A stretch of 64,000 nt of DNA from JANJUB01 sp964586225 (GTDB lineage: Bacteria; Armatimonadota; Fimbriimonadia; Fimbriimonadales; Fimbriimonadaceae). The translations under genes were made by a program, and so were the position numbers. Positions within the stretch are counted from its first letter, which is position 1, and every line of letters begins with the position of its first letter. Positions 55,484 to 63,736 of the stretch are shown here, piece after piece. The stretch lies in contig CAZPHD010000011.1 in NCBI GenBank assembly GCA_964586225.1, forward strand, positions 1 to 64,000. Direction: 5' to 3'. Under the pieces are notes generated by a model, which had not been told where the DNA came from, ran no database searches, and saw only the letters and a list, made by a program, of their open reading frames with translations.

Positions 55484-55669
55484 ATGAAGCAAACGAGAAC
55501 ACTGGAGGAATGGCTCACAGCCGAGGCACCGTGCCTTGGCCGTTCCCTGGCTTCCGCTCATCTTGCAGCAGACTCAACGTTTGGGTTTCTCGCGCAAGAG
55601 CAATCTTGTGTCTGCGCACGGTCAAATTGTGAGGTTAACTTGATTGGCAAACACTCTGATTTTGGTTAG
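55484..55669 (+). CDS. Upstream ORF overlapping speD
   Basis: 61 residues from ATG 55484, overlapping the speD start by 26 nt in another frame. No similarity to a known family; it contains several Cys near the C-terminus (QSCVCARSNCE). Between promoter and ORF lie two small hairpins: CACGG-CTTG-CCGTG, and CTGAG closing with CTCAG. It may be a translated leader that tunes speD, or a chance frame. No known riboswitch pattern was matched. Confidence 0.35.
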   Translation: MKQTRTLEEWLTAEAPCLGRSLASAHLAADSTFGFLAQEQSCVCARSNCEVNLIGKHSDFG

Positions 55670-56246
55670 CGGTCTCGCTTTTGCGGCGATTGCGATTTCG
55701 AAGTCCTCGGCGACTCCTTCCTGGTTCTCCCGTGTCCTGCGTCGGTTCAAAAAGAACGACGTAGCGGCTCCGCCTGTGGTCACTCATGATCACGGCTGGA
55801 CGCTCATCCACTGCGACGACGCAGCATCGTTTAATCAGTGGCTTGGGCGCGACGAAGAAGGGCTACCTCCTCAAGACGGTGAAGAGCCATCATTGGGCTC
55901 GCACCTCTTGGTTGAACTTTACGGTTGCGATGAAGACTCTCTTCGGTTGGAGACGACCGTTGGCACGGCCATGCGTGATGCCGCGATCGAAAGCGAAGCG
56001 ACCGTGGTTGCCGAGTCGTTCCACGAGTTCAAGCCGTGGGGCGTCAGCGGCGCGGTCATCATTCAGGAATCGCATTACACGATCCACACCTGGCCTGAGC
56101 ATGGCTACGCAGCCGTAGACCTGTTCTACTGCGGCGGTACCGTCAAGGTCCATCGCGCCATCGACGTACTTCGCGAGCGCTTCAAGCCATCGCGCATCAA
56201 GTTCCTCGTCGTTCGACGCGGACTCGATAGCGAAGTCAATCGCTAA
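55644..56246 (+). CDS. speD: S-adenosylmethionine decarboxylase proenzyme
   Basis: 200 residues if TTG 55644 is the start. The C-terminal 115 residues are normal SpeD: GSHLLVELYGCDED, the self-cleavage site Glu-Ser in IQESHYTIHTWPEHGYAAVDLF and the Cys in FYCGG. The Ser becomes the pyruvoyl group; the product is the aminopropyl donor for spermidine. The first ~80 residues are unusual: a hydrophobic helix (about 3-20) and a basic linker, so the enzyme may be membrane-anchored. An internal GTG around 55774 could start a shorter form. Confidence 0.9.
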   Translation: MANTLILVSGLAFAAIAISKSSATPSWFSRVLRRFKKNDVAAPPVVTHDHGWTLIHCDDAASFNQWLGRDEEGLPPQDGEEPSLGSHLLVELYGCDEDSLRLETTVGTAMRDAAIESEATVVAESFHEFKPWGVSGAVIIQESHYTIHTWPEHGYAAVDLFYCGGTVKVHRAIDVLRERFKPSRIKFLVVRRGLDSEVNR

Positions 56247-57459
56247 GCGTCTGATACGCAAGCGTGAGGGCTGCCTGGGTAGCCCTCACGCGATTAGCAT
56301 CCCGCGTCCCGCGGAACTTGAACTCCTCAACGGTGGAACCTTCTGGCGTCGCCACGGCCACGTAGGTCAGACCTACAGGTTTGTCGTCCACGTCCGAGGT
56401 TGGACCAGCATTGCCGGTCGTAGCTATGCAGAGATCCACCCCTAGTCTCACGCGACAGCCATCAGCCATCGCGAGCCCACATGCCGCTGAGACTGGCCCC
56501 TCGGCAGCGAGTAGAGCACCATCCACGCCTAACAAGCCCCGCTTCTGCGCTGGTGTGTAGGCGATGATCCCACCCATAAACGTATCGCTTGCGCCAGAAA
56601 CGCTCGTGAGCCTTGCCCCGACCAAGCCTCCCGTCATGCTTTCGGCAACCCCGACCGTCCAGCCACGCATGCGGGCGAGTTCCAGGACGACCGACTCGAG
56701 CGTGCCATCATCTTGCCCAAACACCACGTTGCCCAAACGCGAGCGAACTTCGGCCGCAAGCGGATCCAAGAGGGCTGCGTCGCCACGGGCGGTCAAACGT
56801 AAGTGAACTTCGCCGGGCTTGGCGTACGGGGCAATCGTCGGATTTGTTGAGCCCAGCAAATCCCGCAACCGATCTTCAACGACACCCTCGCCCAAGCGAC
56901 ACACCTTCAGGACGCGGGAGAACAGGGGCTCGCCACTGCTGAACTCGGCGATTAGCCGCTCGCGGACCGGCCCGTGAAGCATCGGCAGAAACTCGCCTGG
57001 TGGCCCGGGCATCGCCACGATCACTTGGCTGCCATGCAGGCACCACAGTCCCGGCGCCGAGCCGTTGGGGTTGTCGATGAACTCTGCTCCTGCCGGTCTC
57101 TCCGCTTGTTGCAGTTGAGATTCCACCCACGGCAGATTCCGCATCGCGAACATCCGCCGGAGCGCGGCGGCAAACGCGTCGTCCACTTCGAGCGGCAATC
57201 CCAAAGCGTCAGCGATCGCCTCGCGAGTGAGGTCATCTTCGGTCGGTCCCAGCCCACCAATTGTAATCACTACGTCGGCGCGGTTCAGGGCCAGCCTCAA
57301 TGCCGAAACCAGCCGGTCTCGATTGTCCCCGACGGTCTGGCGGTGGTAGTGCGCGATACCCAGTTCAGGAAGGAGTTGGCCAATCGCTTGCGCGTCGGTG
57401 TCGGCGATCTGACCCATCAGCAGTTCGGTGCCGACGCTGATGACCTCGCAGACCTTCAT
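56236..57459 (-). CDS. cinA: CinA family nicotinamide-nucleotide amidohydrolase
   Basis: 407 residues. N-terminal MoCF-like domain (VGTELLMGQIADTDAQ, TIGGLGPTEDDLTRE, NPNGSAPGLW) and C-terminal PncC-type amidase (AESMTGGLVGARLTSV, GGIIAYTPAQK, TTGNAGPT). It deamidates NMN and acts in NAD recycling. ATG 57459 overlaps the PP2C stop as ATGA. It converges on speD with an 11-nt overlap. Confidence 0.95.
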   Translation of the reverse strand: MKVCEVISVGTELLMGQIADTDAQAIGQLLPELGIAHYHRQTVGDNRDRLVSALRLALNRADVVITIGGLGPTEDDLTREAIADALGLPLEVDDAFAAALRRMFAMRNLPWVESQLQQAERPAGAEFIDNPNGSAPGLWCLHGSQVIVAMPGPPGEFLPMLHGPVRERLIAEFSSGEPLFSRVLKVCRLGEGVVEDRLRDLLGSTNPTIAPYAKPGEVHLRLTARGDAALLDPLAAEVRSRLGNVVFGQDDGTLESVVLELARMRGWTVGVAESMTGGLVGARLTSVSGASDTFMGGIIAYTPAQKRGLLGVDGALLAAEGPVSAACGLAMADGCRVRLGVDLCIATTGNAGPTSDVDDKPVGLTYVAVATPEGSTVEEFKFRGTRDANRVRATQAALTLAYQTLSD

Positions 57460-58280
57460 GCCGGATCCAGCGAGTCGACGCGGACGACGATCACGGTGCA
57501 GTTGTCGGATCCGCCTTCGGCGAGCGCTCGGTTGACCAACTCCCACGCCGCATCGGCGGGTGCGTTCGCAGTGAGGATCGCTTCAATGTCGGTCTTGTCG
57601 AGGTGGTTCGTCAGCCCATCGGAGCAAATCATGTAGGTGTCGCCGACTTCAAGCTCGTAGTCGAACAGCTCGGCGACCACGACTTGCTCGGTGCCGATCG
57701 CGCGGGTGAGCATGTGCCGATAAGGGTGGACCTCGGCGTCTTCCTTGCTCATCATGCCGCTGGTGACCACTTCATTCACCCAGGTGTGATCCCGGGTGAG
57801 AAGCGCTACAACCCCGCTCCGAAGTCGATAGACGCGGGAGTCACCCACCTGAGCGATGTGGGCGCGATCTTGAATTAGGCACAGTGCGCTCAGGGTGGTG
57901 CCCATGCCGCGGCGTCCGGGCACGGTGAGCGAGACGTCGTGAACGTAGCGATTCGCGGCTTTGACGGCGTCGCGAAGGGCGGGCTCGGGCTGGCTACCGG
58001 GATGGTTGAGATACACCTCGAGGAAGGTCTTGCAGGCGAGTTCGCTGGCGATCTGTCCGGCTTCGTGCCCGCCCATCCCATCGCACACCACGAACACGAG
58101 CCCACGCCGGGCGAGACGGTCGCGATCTTCGGTGATGAAGAACTCGTACTTGTCTTCGTTGTTTTCGCGAACGCGCCCAAGGTCGGTTTTTCCGGCCACG
58201 GTGACGCGCGGAATCACGCGCAGTTCGATCTCGGCCTCGAGTTCAGGCACAAGGTATTCGGCGGTGATCTCATCCATCAC
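57456..58280 (-). CDS. PP2C family protein serine/threonine phosphatase
   Basis: 274 residues. Typical metal motifs: GRVRENNEDKYEF, FVVCDGMGGHEAG, YMICSDGLTNHLD and GGSDNCTVIVVRV. It removes phosphate from Ser/Thr in Hanks-type kinase pathways; no kinase gene is in the window. GTG 58280 has TACACT 7 nt upstream (ATG 58277 also possible). Coupled to cinA. Confidence 0.93.
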   Translation of the reverse strand: MMDEITAEYLVPELEAEIELRVIPRVTVAGKTDLGRVRENNEDKYEFFITEDRDRLARRGLVFVVCDGMGGHEAGQIASELACKTFLEVYLNHPGSQPEPALRDAVKAANRYVHDVSLTVPGRRGMGTTLSALCLIQDRAHIAQVGDSRVYRLRSGVVALLTRDHTWVNEVVTSGMMSKEDAEVHPYRHMLTRAIGTEQVVVAELFDYELEVGDTYMICSDGLTNHLDKTDIEAILTANAPADAAWELVNRALAEGGSDNCTVIVVRVDSLDPA

Positions 58281-58302
58281 GGAGTGAAGTGTAACCGAGG
58301 AG

Positions 58303-58550
58303 GGATTGCTCGGGTTTGCTCGGATTGGTTCGGATTTGTTCGGACTTGTTTTGAGCGTCCCTCCCTGCTTTGCGGGGAGGGTGGCCCGCAGGGCCGGAAG
58401 GGACGGCTTCCTCCCCGCGACACAACCCCTCAGTCTCGCTACGCGAGCCAGTTCCCCTCACGAGGGGAGCAGCCTCCGAATACCAATCCGAGCAAACCCT
58501 TACCAACCCGAGCCGATCCGTGCCAATCCGAACCAATCCAACCCATTCCA
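58303..58550. repeat. Inverted pair of 10-bp-period repeats around palindromic elements
   Basis: Units such as GCTCGGATTG and GTTCGGATTT (58309-58350) and, in the opposite sense, CCAATCCGAG, CCAACCCGAG, CCAATCCGAA and CCAATCCAAC (58488-58545). Between them lie CTCCCTGCTTTGCGGGGAG, GGCCCGCAGGGCC and the CCCCTCAGTCTCGC element (58426) with CCCCTC-ACGA-GGGG-type arms. This fills the 356-bp gap before rpsF; no gene is seen. Confidence 0.75.
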
Positions 58551-58636
58551 AGGTATCCTATCTCCTTGGCATCCATGCCTCTCTGCTTGTCCCAACGTGG
58601 ACACGCCAGACAGCCCATAGGGAGGATTCAGAAATC

Positions 58637-58924
58637 ATGCGAAAATACGAAGCGATGGCGATCGTGAGGCCCGACCTCAGCGACGCCGATGTTCAGAAGT
58701 TGGCCGACCGATACAAGGCCGTGATCGAAGACCAGGGCGGCAAAGTCGAAAGCGCCGCCAAGTGGGAGAAGCGAAAGCTCGCCTACGAGATCAACGACTA
58801 CAAGGAAGGCAACTACGTGCAGTTCCTTTTTGAAGCTGAGGCGAAGGTGCCGACCGAGCTCCGCCGACAGCTTTTGATCAACGACGATGTAATTCGTCAC
58901 CGAATTTTCCGTCTGGACGACTAA
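58637..58924 (+). CDS. rpsF: 30S ribosomal protein S6
   Basis: 95 residues, normal length. The S6 pattern MRKYEAMAIVRPDL, KWEKRKLAYEINDYKEGNYV and RRQLLINDDVIRHRIFRL is clear. S6 pairs with S18 on the 30S platform. ATG 58637 follows GGGAGGA. ssb follows after 9 nt, but rpsR and rplI do not. Confidence 0.97.
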   Translation: MRKYEAMAIVRPDLSDADVQKLADRYKAVIEDQGGKVESAAKWEKRKLAYEINDYKEGNYVQFLFEAEAKVPTELRRQLLINDDVIRHRIFRLDD

Positions 58925-58933
58925 ACTAGATCC

Positions 58934-59353
58934 ATGATTAATCGTGTTGTCCTGATTGGTCGTCTCACCCGAGACCCCGAAGTTCGCACCACCACGACCG
59001 GCGCCAAGGTGGCCGAGTTCTCGCTCGCCGTTGATAAGCGGAACAAGGATGAAGGCGCGAACTTCTTCCGCATCAAGGCTTGGGGCAATCAAGCCGAGTA
59101 CGTCTCGAACTACTTGACCAAGGGTCGCCTTGTCGCCATCGACGGACGCCTCGACTGGCGCAAGTGGCAAGACAAAGAGGGGAACAATCGCGAGACGATT
59201 GAGGTTGTTGCCGAATCGGTGCAGGGTCTCGACCGGGTTCGCGATGACCAGGGTGGCGGTGGTGGCGGCAATGGCATGCCTTCGGCGGCCGCGGTGAACA
59301 CGGGTGGAGCGGCTCCGGCAGCGGACGAATACGACCCATTCGCCGACGAGTGA
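58934..59353 (+). CDS. ssb: Single-stranded DNA-binding protein
   Basis: 139 residues. OB-fold with MINRVVLIGRLTRDPEVR, FFRIKAWGNQAEYVSNYLTKG and VEGRLDWRKW-like strand; a Gly/Ala linker leads to the acidic tail EYDPFADE, a variant of the usual DDDIPF tip used to recruit repair proteins. The TGA overlaps the next start as GTGA. Confidence 0.96.
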   Translation: MINRVVLIGRLTRDPEVRTTTTGAKVAEFSLAVDKRNKDEGANFFRIKAWGNQAEYVSNYLTKGRLVAIDGRLDWRKWQDKEGNNRETIEVVAESVQGLDRVRDDQGGGGGGNGMPSAAAVNTGGAAPAADEYDPFADE

Positions 59354-60414
59354 GCCACCTCCTCGACGACGTCGCATACGTCACTCGTAACGATCCTAAG
59401 CAGATGCTTCGGCTGACGTCGGAGTTTCCCGGTCAATGCCGTAACGCACTGGAGATCGCCCAAAGTGTGATCTTGCGTCCGCTCCCCGTGATCCGGAACG
59501 CGATGCTCACCGGTCTCGGCGGCTCGGCGGCGGGCGGAGACTTTGCCAAGGCGCTCTTTGACGATCAGGCATCCGTGCCGTTCGTGGTCAATCGTGACTA
59601 TCACTTGCCCAAGTGGGTCGGTCCGGAAACGCTGGTCTTCGCCTCGAGCTATTCGGGCAACACCGAAGAGACGCTGAGCGCGTATCGCGACGCCGTTGCG
59701 GCGGGTGCGCATCGTGTGGTGCTGACAAGCGGTGGGAAGCTGGCTGACCTCGCCCGTGAGAATGCCGATGATCTGATCTTGATCCCGGCGGGCCAACCCC
59801 CTCGAACTGCGCTCGGATTCATGCTGATTCCTCTCGTGGCGGCGTCCGCAAATCTCGGATTGCTCCCGCAGCCAAACTTTGAAGCGGTATTCGCTTCGCT
59901 CGACGCCGCGGCAGAAAAGTGGGGCATTGACCAGCCGTTCGCCACCAACGACGCCAAGCAACTCGCAGAACTCATGCACGGCGCGGTCAGCGTCCTCTAC
60001 GGCCTAGGCGGGTGGCAAGCGATTGTCGCAAACCGATGGAAGGGGCAGATCAACGAGAACGCGAAGAACATGACCTTCGCAAATGCGTTCCCGGAGCTCA
60101 ACCATAACGAGATTCTTGGCTGGGTCAGGGCGCACGAGCAAGGCGTTACGCAGTGGCTCACCGTGGTGCTCCAAGACGGTTCTGAGTCCAGCAAGATGCA
60201 GGCCCGACGCGACGTTACGGCCGGGCTGATCGAGTCGGTCTCGCCGACGATCCGCGTCGAGGCGTTCGGCGATTCGTTGCTTGCGCGCATGCTGACGCTG
60301 GTCTTGATGGGCGACTTCGTTTCGCTCTACCTGGCCGCGCTCAACGACGTGGACCCCGAGAACATCGACGCGATCAACGTGCTCAAGGCCGAACTCGCCA
60401 AGATCCCCGACTGA
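59350..60414 (+). CDS. Bifunctional phosphoglucose/phosphomannose isomerase
   Basis: 354 residues. SIS-domain protein of the archaeal-type PGI/PMI group: TGLGGSAAGGDFAKALF, FASSYSGNTEETLSAYR (phosphosugar Ser/Thr), ANRWKGQINENAKNMTFAN and the catalytic region PELNHNEILGW. It interconverts fructose 6-phosphate with glucose 6- and mannose 6-phosphate. GTG 59350 overlaps the ssb stop; queC overlaps its own stop (TGATG). Confidence 0.92.
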   Translation: MSHLLDDVAYVTRNDPKQMLRLTSEFPGQCRNALEIAQSVILRPLPVIRNAMLTGLGGSAAGGDFAKALFDDQASVPFVVNRDYHLPKWVGPETLVFASSYSGNTEETLSAYRDAVAAGAHRVVLTSGGKLADLARENADDLILIPAGQPPRTALGFMLIPLVAASANLGLLPQPNFEAVFASLDAAAEKWGIDQPFATNDAKQLAELMHGAVSVLYGLGGWQAIVANRWKGQINENAKNMTFANAFPELNHNEILGWVRAHEQGVTQWLTVVLQDGSESSKMQARRDVTAGLIESVSPTIRVEAFGDSLLARMLTLVLMGDFVSLYLAALNDVDPENIDAINVLKAELAKIPD

Positions 60415-61085
60415 TGAACGCGGTCGTATTGCTGAGTGGGGGGCTTGATTCGGCAACGGTGCTCGCCATTGCCCGATCCGAAGGTTACACCTGCTACACG
60501 CTGGCGTTCGACTATGGTCAGCGGCACCGCGTCGAGTTGGATCGAGCACGGGCCGTCTCTGCCGCGTTGGGTGCCGTGCGCCACATCACCCTGAATCTCG
60601 ACCTCACCGCGATCGGCGGCTCCGCGCTGACCGACGACATCGCAGTCCCGAAGGAAGGAGTGGTCGAGGGAATCCCCGTCACCTATGTGCCCGCACGGAA
60701 CACGGTGTTCCTCAGCGTCGCGCTCGGCTGGGCCGAAGTGCTCGGTGCGCGCGACATCTTCATCGGCGTGAACGCGGTGGACTACTCGGGCTATCCCGAC
60801 TGCCGACCGGAGTTCATCAGGGCCTTTGAAGCGATGGCGAACCTTGCCACGAAGGCGGGTGTTGAGGGTGCTCGTATCCGAATCCGAACGCCCCTGATCG
60901 ACATGACCAAGGCCCAGATCATCCGCACCGGTGTCGAACTGGGCGTTGACTATGGCCTGACGAGCAGTTGCTATGACCCCTCGCCATCTGGGGTGCCTTG
61001 TGGGGCCTGCGACTCCTGCCGGATTCGGGCGAAAGGGTTCGCCGACGCTGAGGTAATGGACCCGGTGGGCGGGTACGATTCCTAG
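60414..61085 (+). CDS. queC: 7-cyano-7-deazaguanine synthase
   Basis: 223 residues. The PP-loop SGGLDSATVLAIA, DYGQRHRVELDRA, YVPARNTVFLSVALGWAE and the zinc cluster GVPCGACDSCRIR are diagnostic. It converts 7-carboxy-7-deazaguanine to preQ0 in queuosine synthesis. The other queuosine gene in the window is tgt. Confidence 0.96.
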   Translation: MNAVVLLSGGLDSATVLAIARSEGYTCYTLAFDYGQRHRVELDRARAVSAALGAVRHITLNLDLTAIGGSALTDDIAVPKEGVVEGIPVTYVPARNTVFLSVALGWAEVLGARDIFIGVNAVDYSGYPDCRPEFIRAFEAMANLATKAGVEGARIRIRTPLIDMTKAQIIRTGVELGVDYGLTSSCYDPSPSGVPCGACDSCRIRAKGFADAEVMDPVGGYDS

Positions 61086-61103
61086 CCCCGTGGAGAAGTT
61101 GCG

Positions 61104-61691
61104 ATGAAGCCCAAGAACCTTGGCCAGATTGTCGTCATCTGCGGTTCGATGTTTGCGGGCAAATCGGAAGAGCTGATCCGCCGCGCTCGCCGTGCGCTGT
61201 ACGCCAAAAAGCGCGTCCAGGTCTTCAAACCCGCGATTGATAACCGCTACGACGAGGCCATGGTCGTCACCCACATGGGAGTCAAGCACGAAGCGGTGCC
61301 CGTCTCGACCGTAGAGCAGCTCAAGCGCAAAATCTCTTCGGATACCCAGGTCGTGCTGATCGAGGAAGTCCAGTTCTTCGACACGTCGATCGTGCCGCTC
61401 GCAGTCCAACTTGCGGATCGGGGGGTTGAAGTGATCTTGGCGGGCCTCGATCAAGACTTCCGGCGCGAGCCGTTCGGGCCGATGCCGTCGCTGCTCGCCA
61501 TCGCCGATGAAGTGGTCAAGCTCCGCGCCATCTGCATGAAGTGTGGCGCACCGGCTTCGCACACCTATCGCGCCATTGATGGTCGCCCTGCCCACCGCGA
61601 CGATCCGATCATCCTGATTGGGGCGACCGAGGCCTACGAGGCCCGCTGCCGCAACTGCTTCGAGATCCGCTCGGGCAAGAAGCGAGGCTAA
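61104..61691 (+). CDS. tdk: Thymidine kinase (type II)
   Basis: 195 residues. P-loop GSMFAGKSEELIRRARRA, DExx-type EEVQFFD, ILAGLDQDFRREPFG (lasso/thymidine site) and a zinc ribbon CMKCG ... CRNCFEI. Salvages thymidine to dTMP. 18 nt after queC; GAGAAG lies upstream. Confidence 0.96.
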   Translation: MKPKNLGQIVVICGSMFAGKSEELIRRARRALYAKKRVQVFKPAIDNRYDEAMVVTHMGVKHEAVPVSTVEQLKRKISSDTQVVLIEEVQFFDTSIVPLAVQLADRGVEVILAGLDQDFRREPFGPMPSLLAIADEVVKLRAICMKCGAPASHTYRAIDGRPAHRDDPIILIGATEAYEARCRNCFEIRSGKKRG

Positions 61692-61696
61692 CGGCG

Positions 61697-62176
61697 ATGC
61701 TCATCCTCGGCGTGGACCCCGGCCTCGAACGGGTGGGCTTTGGACTCGTGCGGCGAGAGGGCTCAAAGCTGCAGGCCGTCGAGTATGGCCTGATCGAGAC
61801 GCCTCGCATCGAGATCGCCGACCGATTGACCCTCCTTCATGAGCAGATGCGCGAACTGATCGATCGGACCCAACCGGATGCGCTGGCGATCGAGCGGCTG
61901 GTGTTTGCGGCCAATCGCACGACTGCGTTCGATGTCGCCAAAGCCATCGGCGTGATCTTGCTGGCGGGAGCTTCGCTGGGGAAACCCTGGACGGAATACG
62001 CGCCGCCCGAGATCAAGCAGGCCGTGGTCGGCCAGGGGAACGCCGACAAGCGGCAGGTGCAATTCATGGTGACAAAGCTGCTGAGCTTGGCGACGACGCC
62101 GAAGCCAGATGACGTGGCGGATGCGCTGGCGATCGCGATCTGCCACGCCTTCCGCTCACGGACGGCGCTACGGTAA
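61697..62176 (+). CDS. ruvC: Crossover junction endodeoxyribonuclease RuvC
   Basis: 159 residues. Catalytic acids in GVDPGLERVGFG (Asp), AIERLVFAANRTT (Glu) and DDVADALAIAICH (Asp pair). Resolves Holliday junctions made in recombination. Normally next to ruvA/ruvB; here it ends the rpsF-to-ruvC run. Confidence 0.96.
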   Translation: MLILGVDPGLERVGFGLVRREGSKLQAVEYGLIETPRIEIADRLTLLHEQMRELIDRTQPDALAIERLVFAANRTTAFDVAKAIGVILLAGASLGKPWTEYAPPEIKQAVVGQGNADKRQVQFMVTKLLSLATTPKPDDVADALAIAICHAFRSRTALR

Positions 62177-62251
62177 GTGTTACCGACGGATCATTGGCTG
62201 TTGTCAGTTATCCAGAAGTCGACGGAGCCGCCGAAACCCTAGCAGAAAACT

Positions 62252-62608
62252 TGGTGGAGGCGGCGGGAATTGAACCCGCTTCCAAAACCGTCGCCCCTTC
62301 CGTTACCACGAGCGTCTCCCCTGTTCTTTTCTCGGCGGCGATCTCTCCCGGGGCCGGCTGATCGCGCGCTCAGTTCGATTTATTTAACCAGGCTTGCTAC
62401 GAACAGAAGCTCACCCAGCGGTCCGGATTTGATTAGACCCGAACTCTCCCCTACCGGCTCGAGGAGGGCGGATCCGCAGTCCTAGTTCTTAGGCCGCGAA
62501 GGCGTAATTGTTATTCGCAACTACTTGTTTTGCCGCTTTTAACGAGGCCAACGGCGCCTCGGCTCGCAACTGAAAGTCGAACCGGCCCTGTCGAACCCGT
62601 TCGCCCCC
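62252..62608 (-). ncRNA. ssrA: Transfer-messenger RNA
   Basis: 357 nt on the minus strand. The 5' end GGGGGCGAACGGGTTCGACAG and the 3' end GGGTTCAATTCCCGCC then GCCTCCACCA form the tRNA-like part (GGGGGCG pairs with CGCCTCC). The tag frame at 62518-62489 reads ANNNYAFAA before TAA, shorter than the E. coli ANDENYALAA but with the same resume-Ala and C-terminal AA. It rescues stalled ribosomes. Confidence 0.94.
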
Positions 62609-62620
62609 AACTGTCTGATC

Positions 62621-62626
62621 ATTATG
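62621..62626 (-). promoter_or_regulatory. Possible -10 element of ssrA
   Basis: CATAAT on the minus strand, 12 nt before the mature 5' end; RNase P would trim the short leader. No -35 found. Confidence 0.35.
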
Positions 62627-62639
62627 ACGCTAGCCGAAC

Positions 62640-63515
62640 TCAGGCCGTTCCCGAGAGTAGGGCCTTTGCGGCGGCAATCGAGCGCGGAGCCCCCGTCAGG
62701 CAGTCCTCGACGCCTTCATACTCCACACTCAGCCAGCCGTCGAAGCCGGCTTCGCGAAGCGCCGTTAAGCACCCCGGTAGGTCGACGACTCCCTCACCGA
62801 CCACACACCCAAGATAGCGCTTGCCGCCAAGCGAAGTAAACGTCCATTCCCGGTAATCGGAGGGCGCAAGGGCAAAATCCTTGAAGTGGGCCATGTATGC
62901 CAGCGACGCCTCGGCGCGGACGGCATCTGCAGGCGCGTCGTCCACCAACACGAAGTTGCCAAAGTCGGGATTGGCACCCAAGGCATCGTGACCGGTGCGC
63001 TGACGAACTTCCTCGATGATCTCGCGCACCTGTTCGCCGCGGCCCGCCAGTTGCCCGTGATTCTCCAGCGCCAGCTTGATGGACCGCTCGTGGGCATAGT
63101 CAGCCGCCTCACTCAAACCGTCGATGATCCACGCCCGCGCATCCTCAAACGTCACGCCCTGGCGCACATCACCCGCAAACACTCGCACGACTCCCGCCCC
63201 GTAGAACCGCGCCTCATCGACACCGAATCGAATGCGGTCGATTTGCGCTTTGCGCTCGCGCGGATCGGGTTGGGCGAGATTGTTGCCAACCGAGAAGATC
63301 GGGACGGGCAGGCCCGTCTCGGCGAGGGCTTCCTTGGCCTGTGCTCGCGATACCACCAACGCATCGGCATCCAGCCCATTGTCCTTGTAGAAGAAATCGA
63401 GAAGCTCAACGCCGTCGGCTCCGTCAAGTTTCGCTCGCCGGATAAATCCAGGCAGATCTAAGCGACCGTCACGGACCGCTCCGTGATACGAATACATGGA
63501 GACCGCGAGGCGCAT
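62640..63515 (-). CDS. Sugar phosphate isomerase/epimerase (TIM barrel)
   Basis: 291 residues. AP-endonuclease-2-like barrel with MRLAVSMYSYHGAVR, LALENHGQLAG (metal Glu), GANPDFGNFV (Asp), YMAHFKDFALAPSD (His/Asp) and WLSVEYEGVED (Glu). Substrate unknown. Its start is adjacent to the stop of the small zinc-ribbon gene (63516). Confidence 0.86.
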   Translation of the reverse strand: MRLAVSMYSYHGAVRDGRLDLPGFIRRAKLDGADGVELLDFFYKDNGLDADALVVSRAQAKEALAETGLPVPIFSVGNNLAQPDPRERKAQIDRIRFGVDEARFYGAGVVRVFAGDVRQGVTFEDARAWIIDGLSEAADYAHERSIKLALENHGQLAGRGEQVREIIEEVRQRTGHDALGANPDFGNFVLVDDAPADAVRAEASLAYMAHFKDFALAPSDYREWTFTSLGGKRYLGCVVGEGVVDLPGCLTALREAGFDGWLSVEYEGVEDCLTGAPRSIAAAKALLSGTA

Positions 63516-63734
63516 CTACGCCTCGACTTCTTCTTCGACTTCCGGCTCTTCGATCTCGACTTCAGCCTCGGCACCCTCAAGCTTGGCCGAGGGGTGAAGC
63601 GCATCATCGAAGTTGATGAACGCGATGTTCTTTGTCTGCCGGTTGGGGCAGTTGTTGCAGATGAACTCGACTTTGATGTCGGCCATCCAATCCGGAATCT
63701 TCTCTATCGCTTTGCCGCAAGAACATCGAACCAT
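63516..63734 (-). CDS. Small zinc-ribbon-like protein
   Basis: 72 residues. Four cysteines in CSC and CNNC suggest a zinc ribbon; the C-terminal 20 residues are strongly acidic (EVEIEEPEVEEEVEA). No family recognised. Sits between the membrane protein gene (2 nt) and the isomerase gene (0 nt), so all three are one operon. Confidence 0.6.
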   Translation of the reverse strand: MVRCSCGKAIEKIPDWMADIKVEFICNNCPNRQTKNIAFINFDDALHPSAKLEGAEAEVEIEEPEVEEEVEA

Positions 63735-63736
63735 CT

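Noticed and set aside
55420..55484. TPP riboswitch upstream of speD
   Set aside because: A CTGAGA after a hairpin recalls the thi box, but the ACCTGAT and GCGNAGGGA parts are missing.
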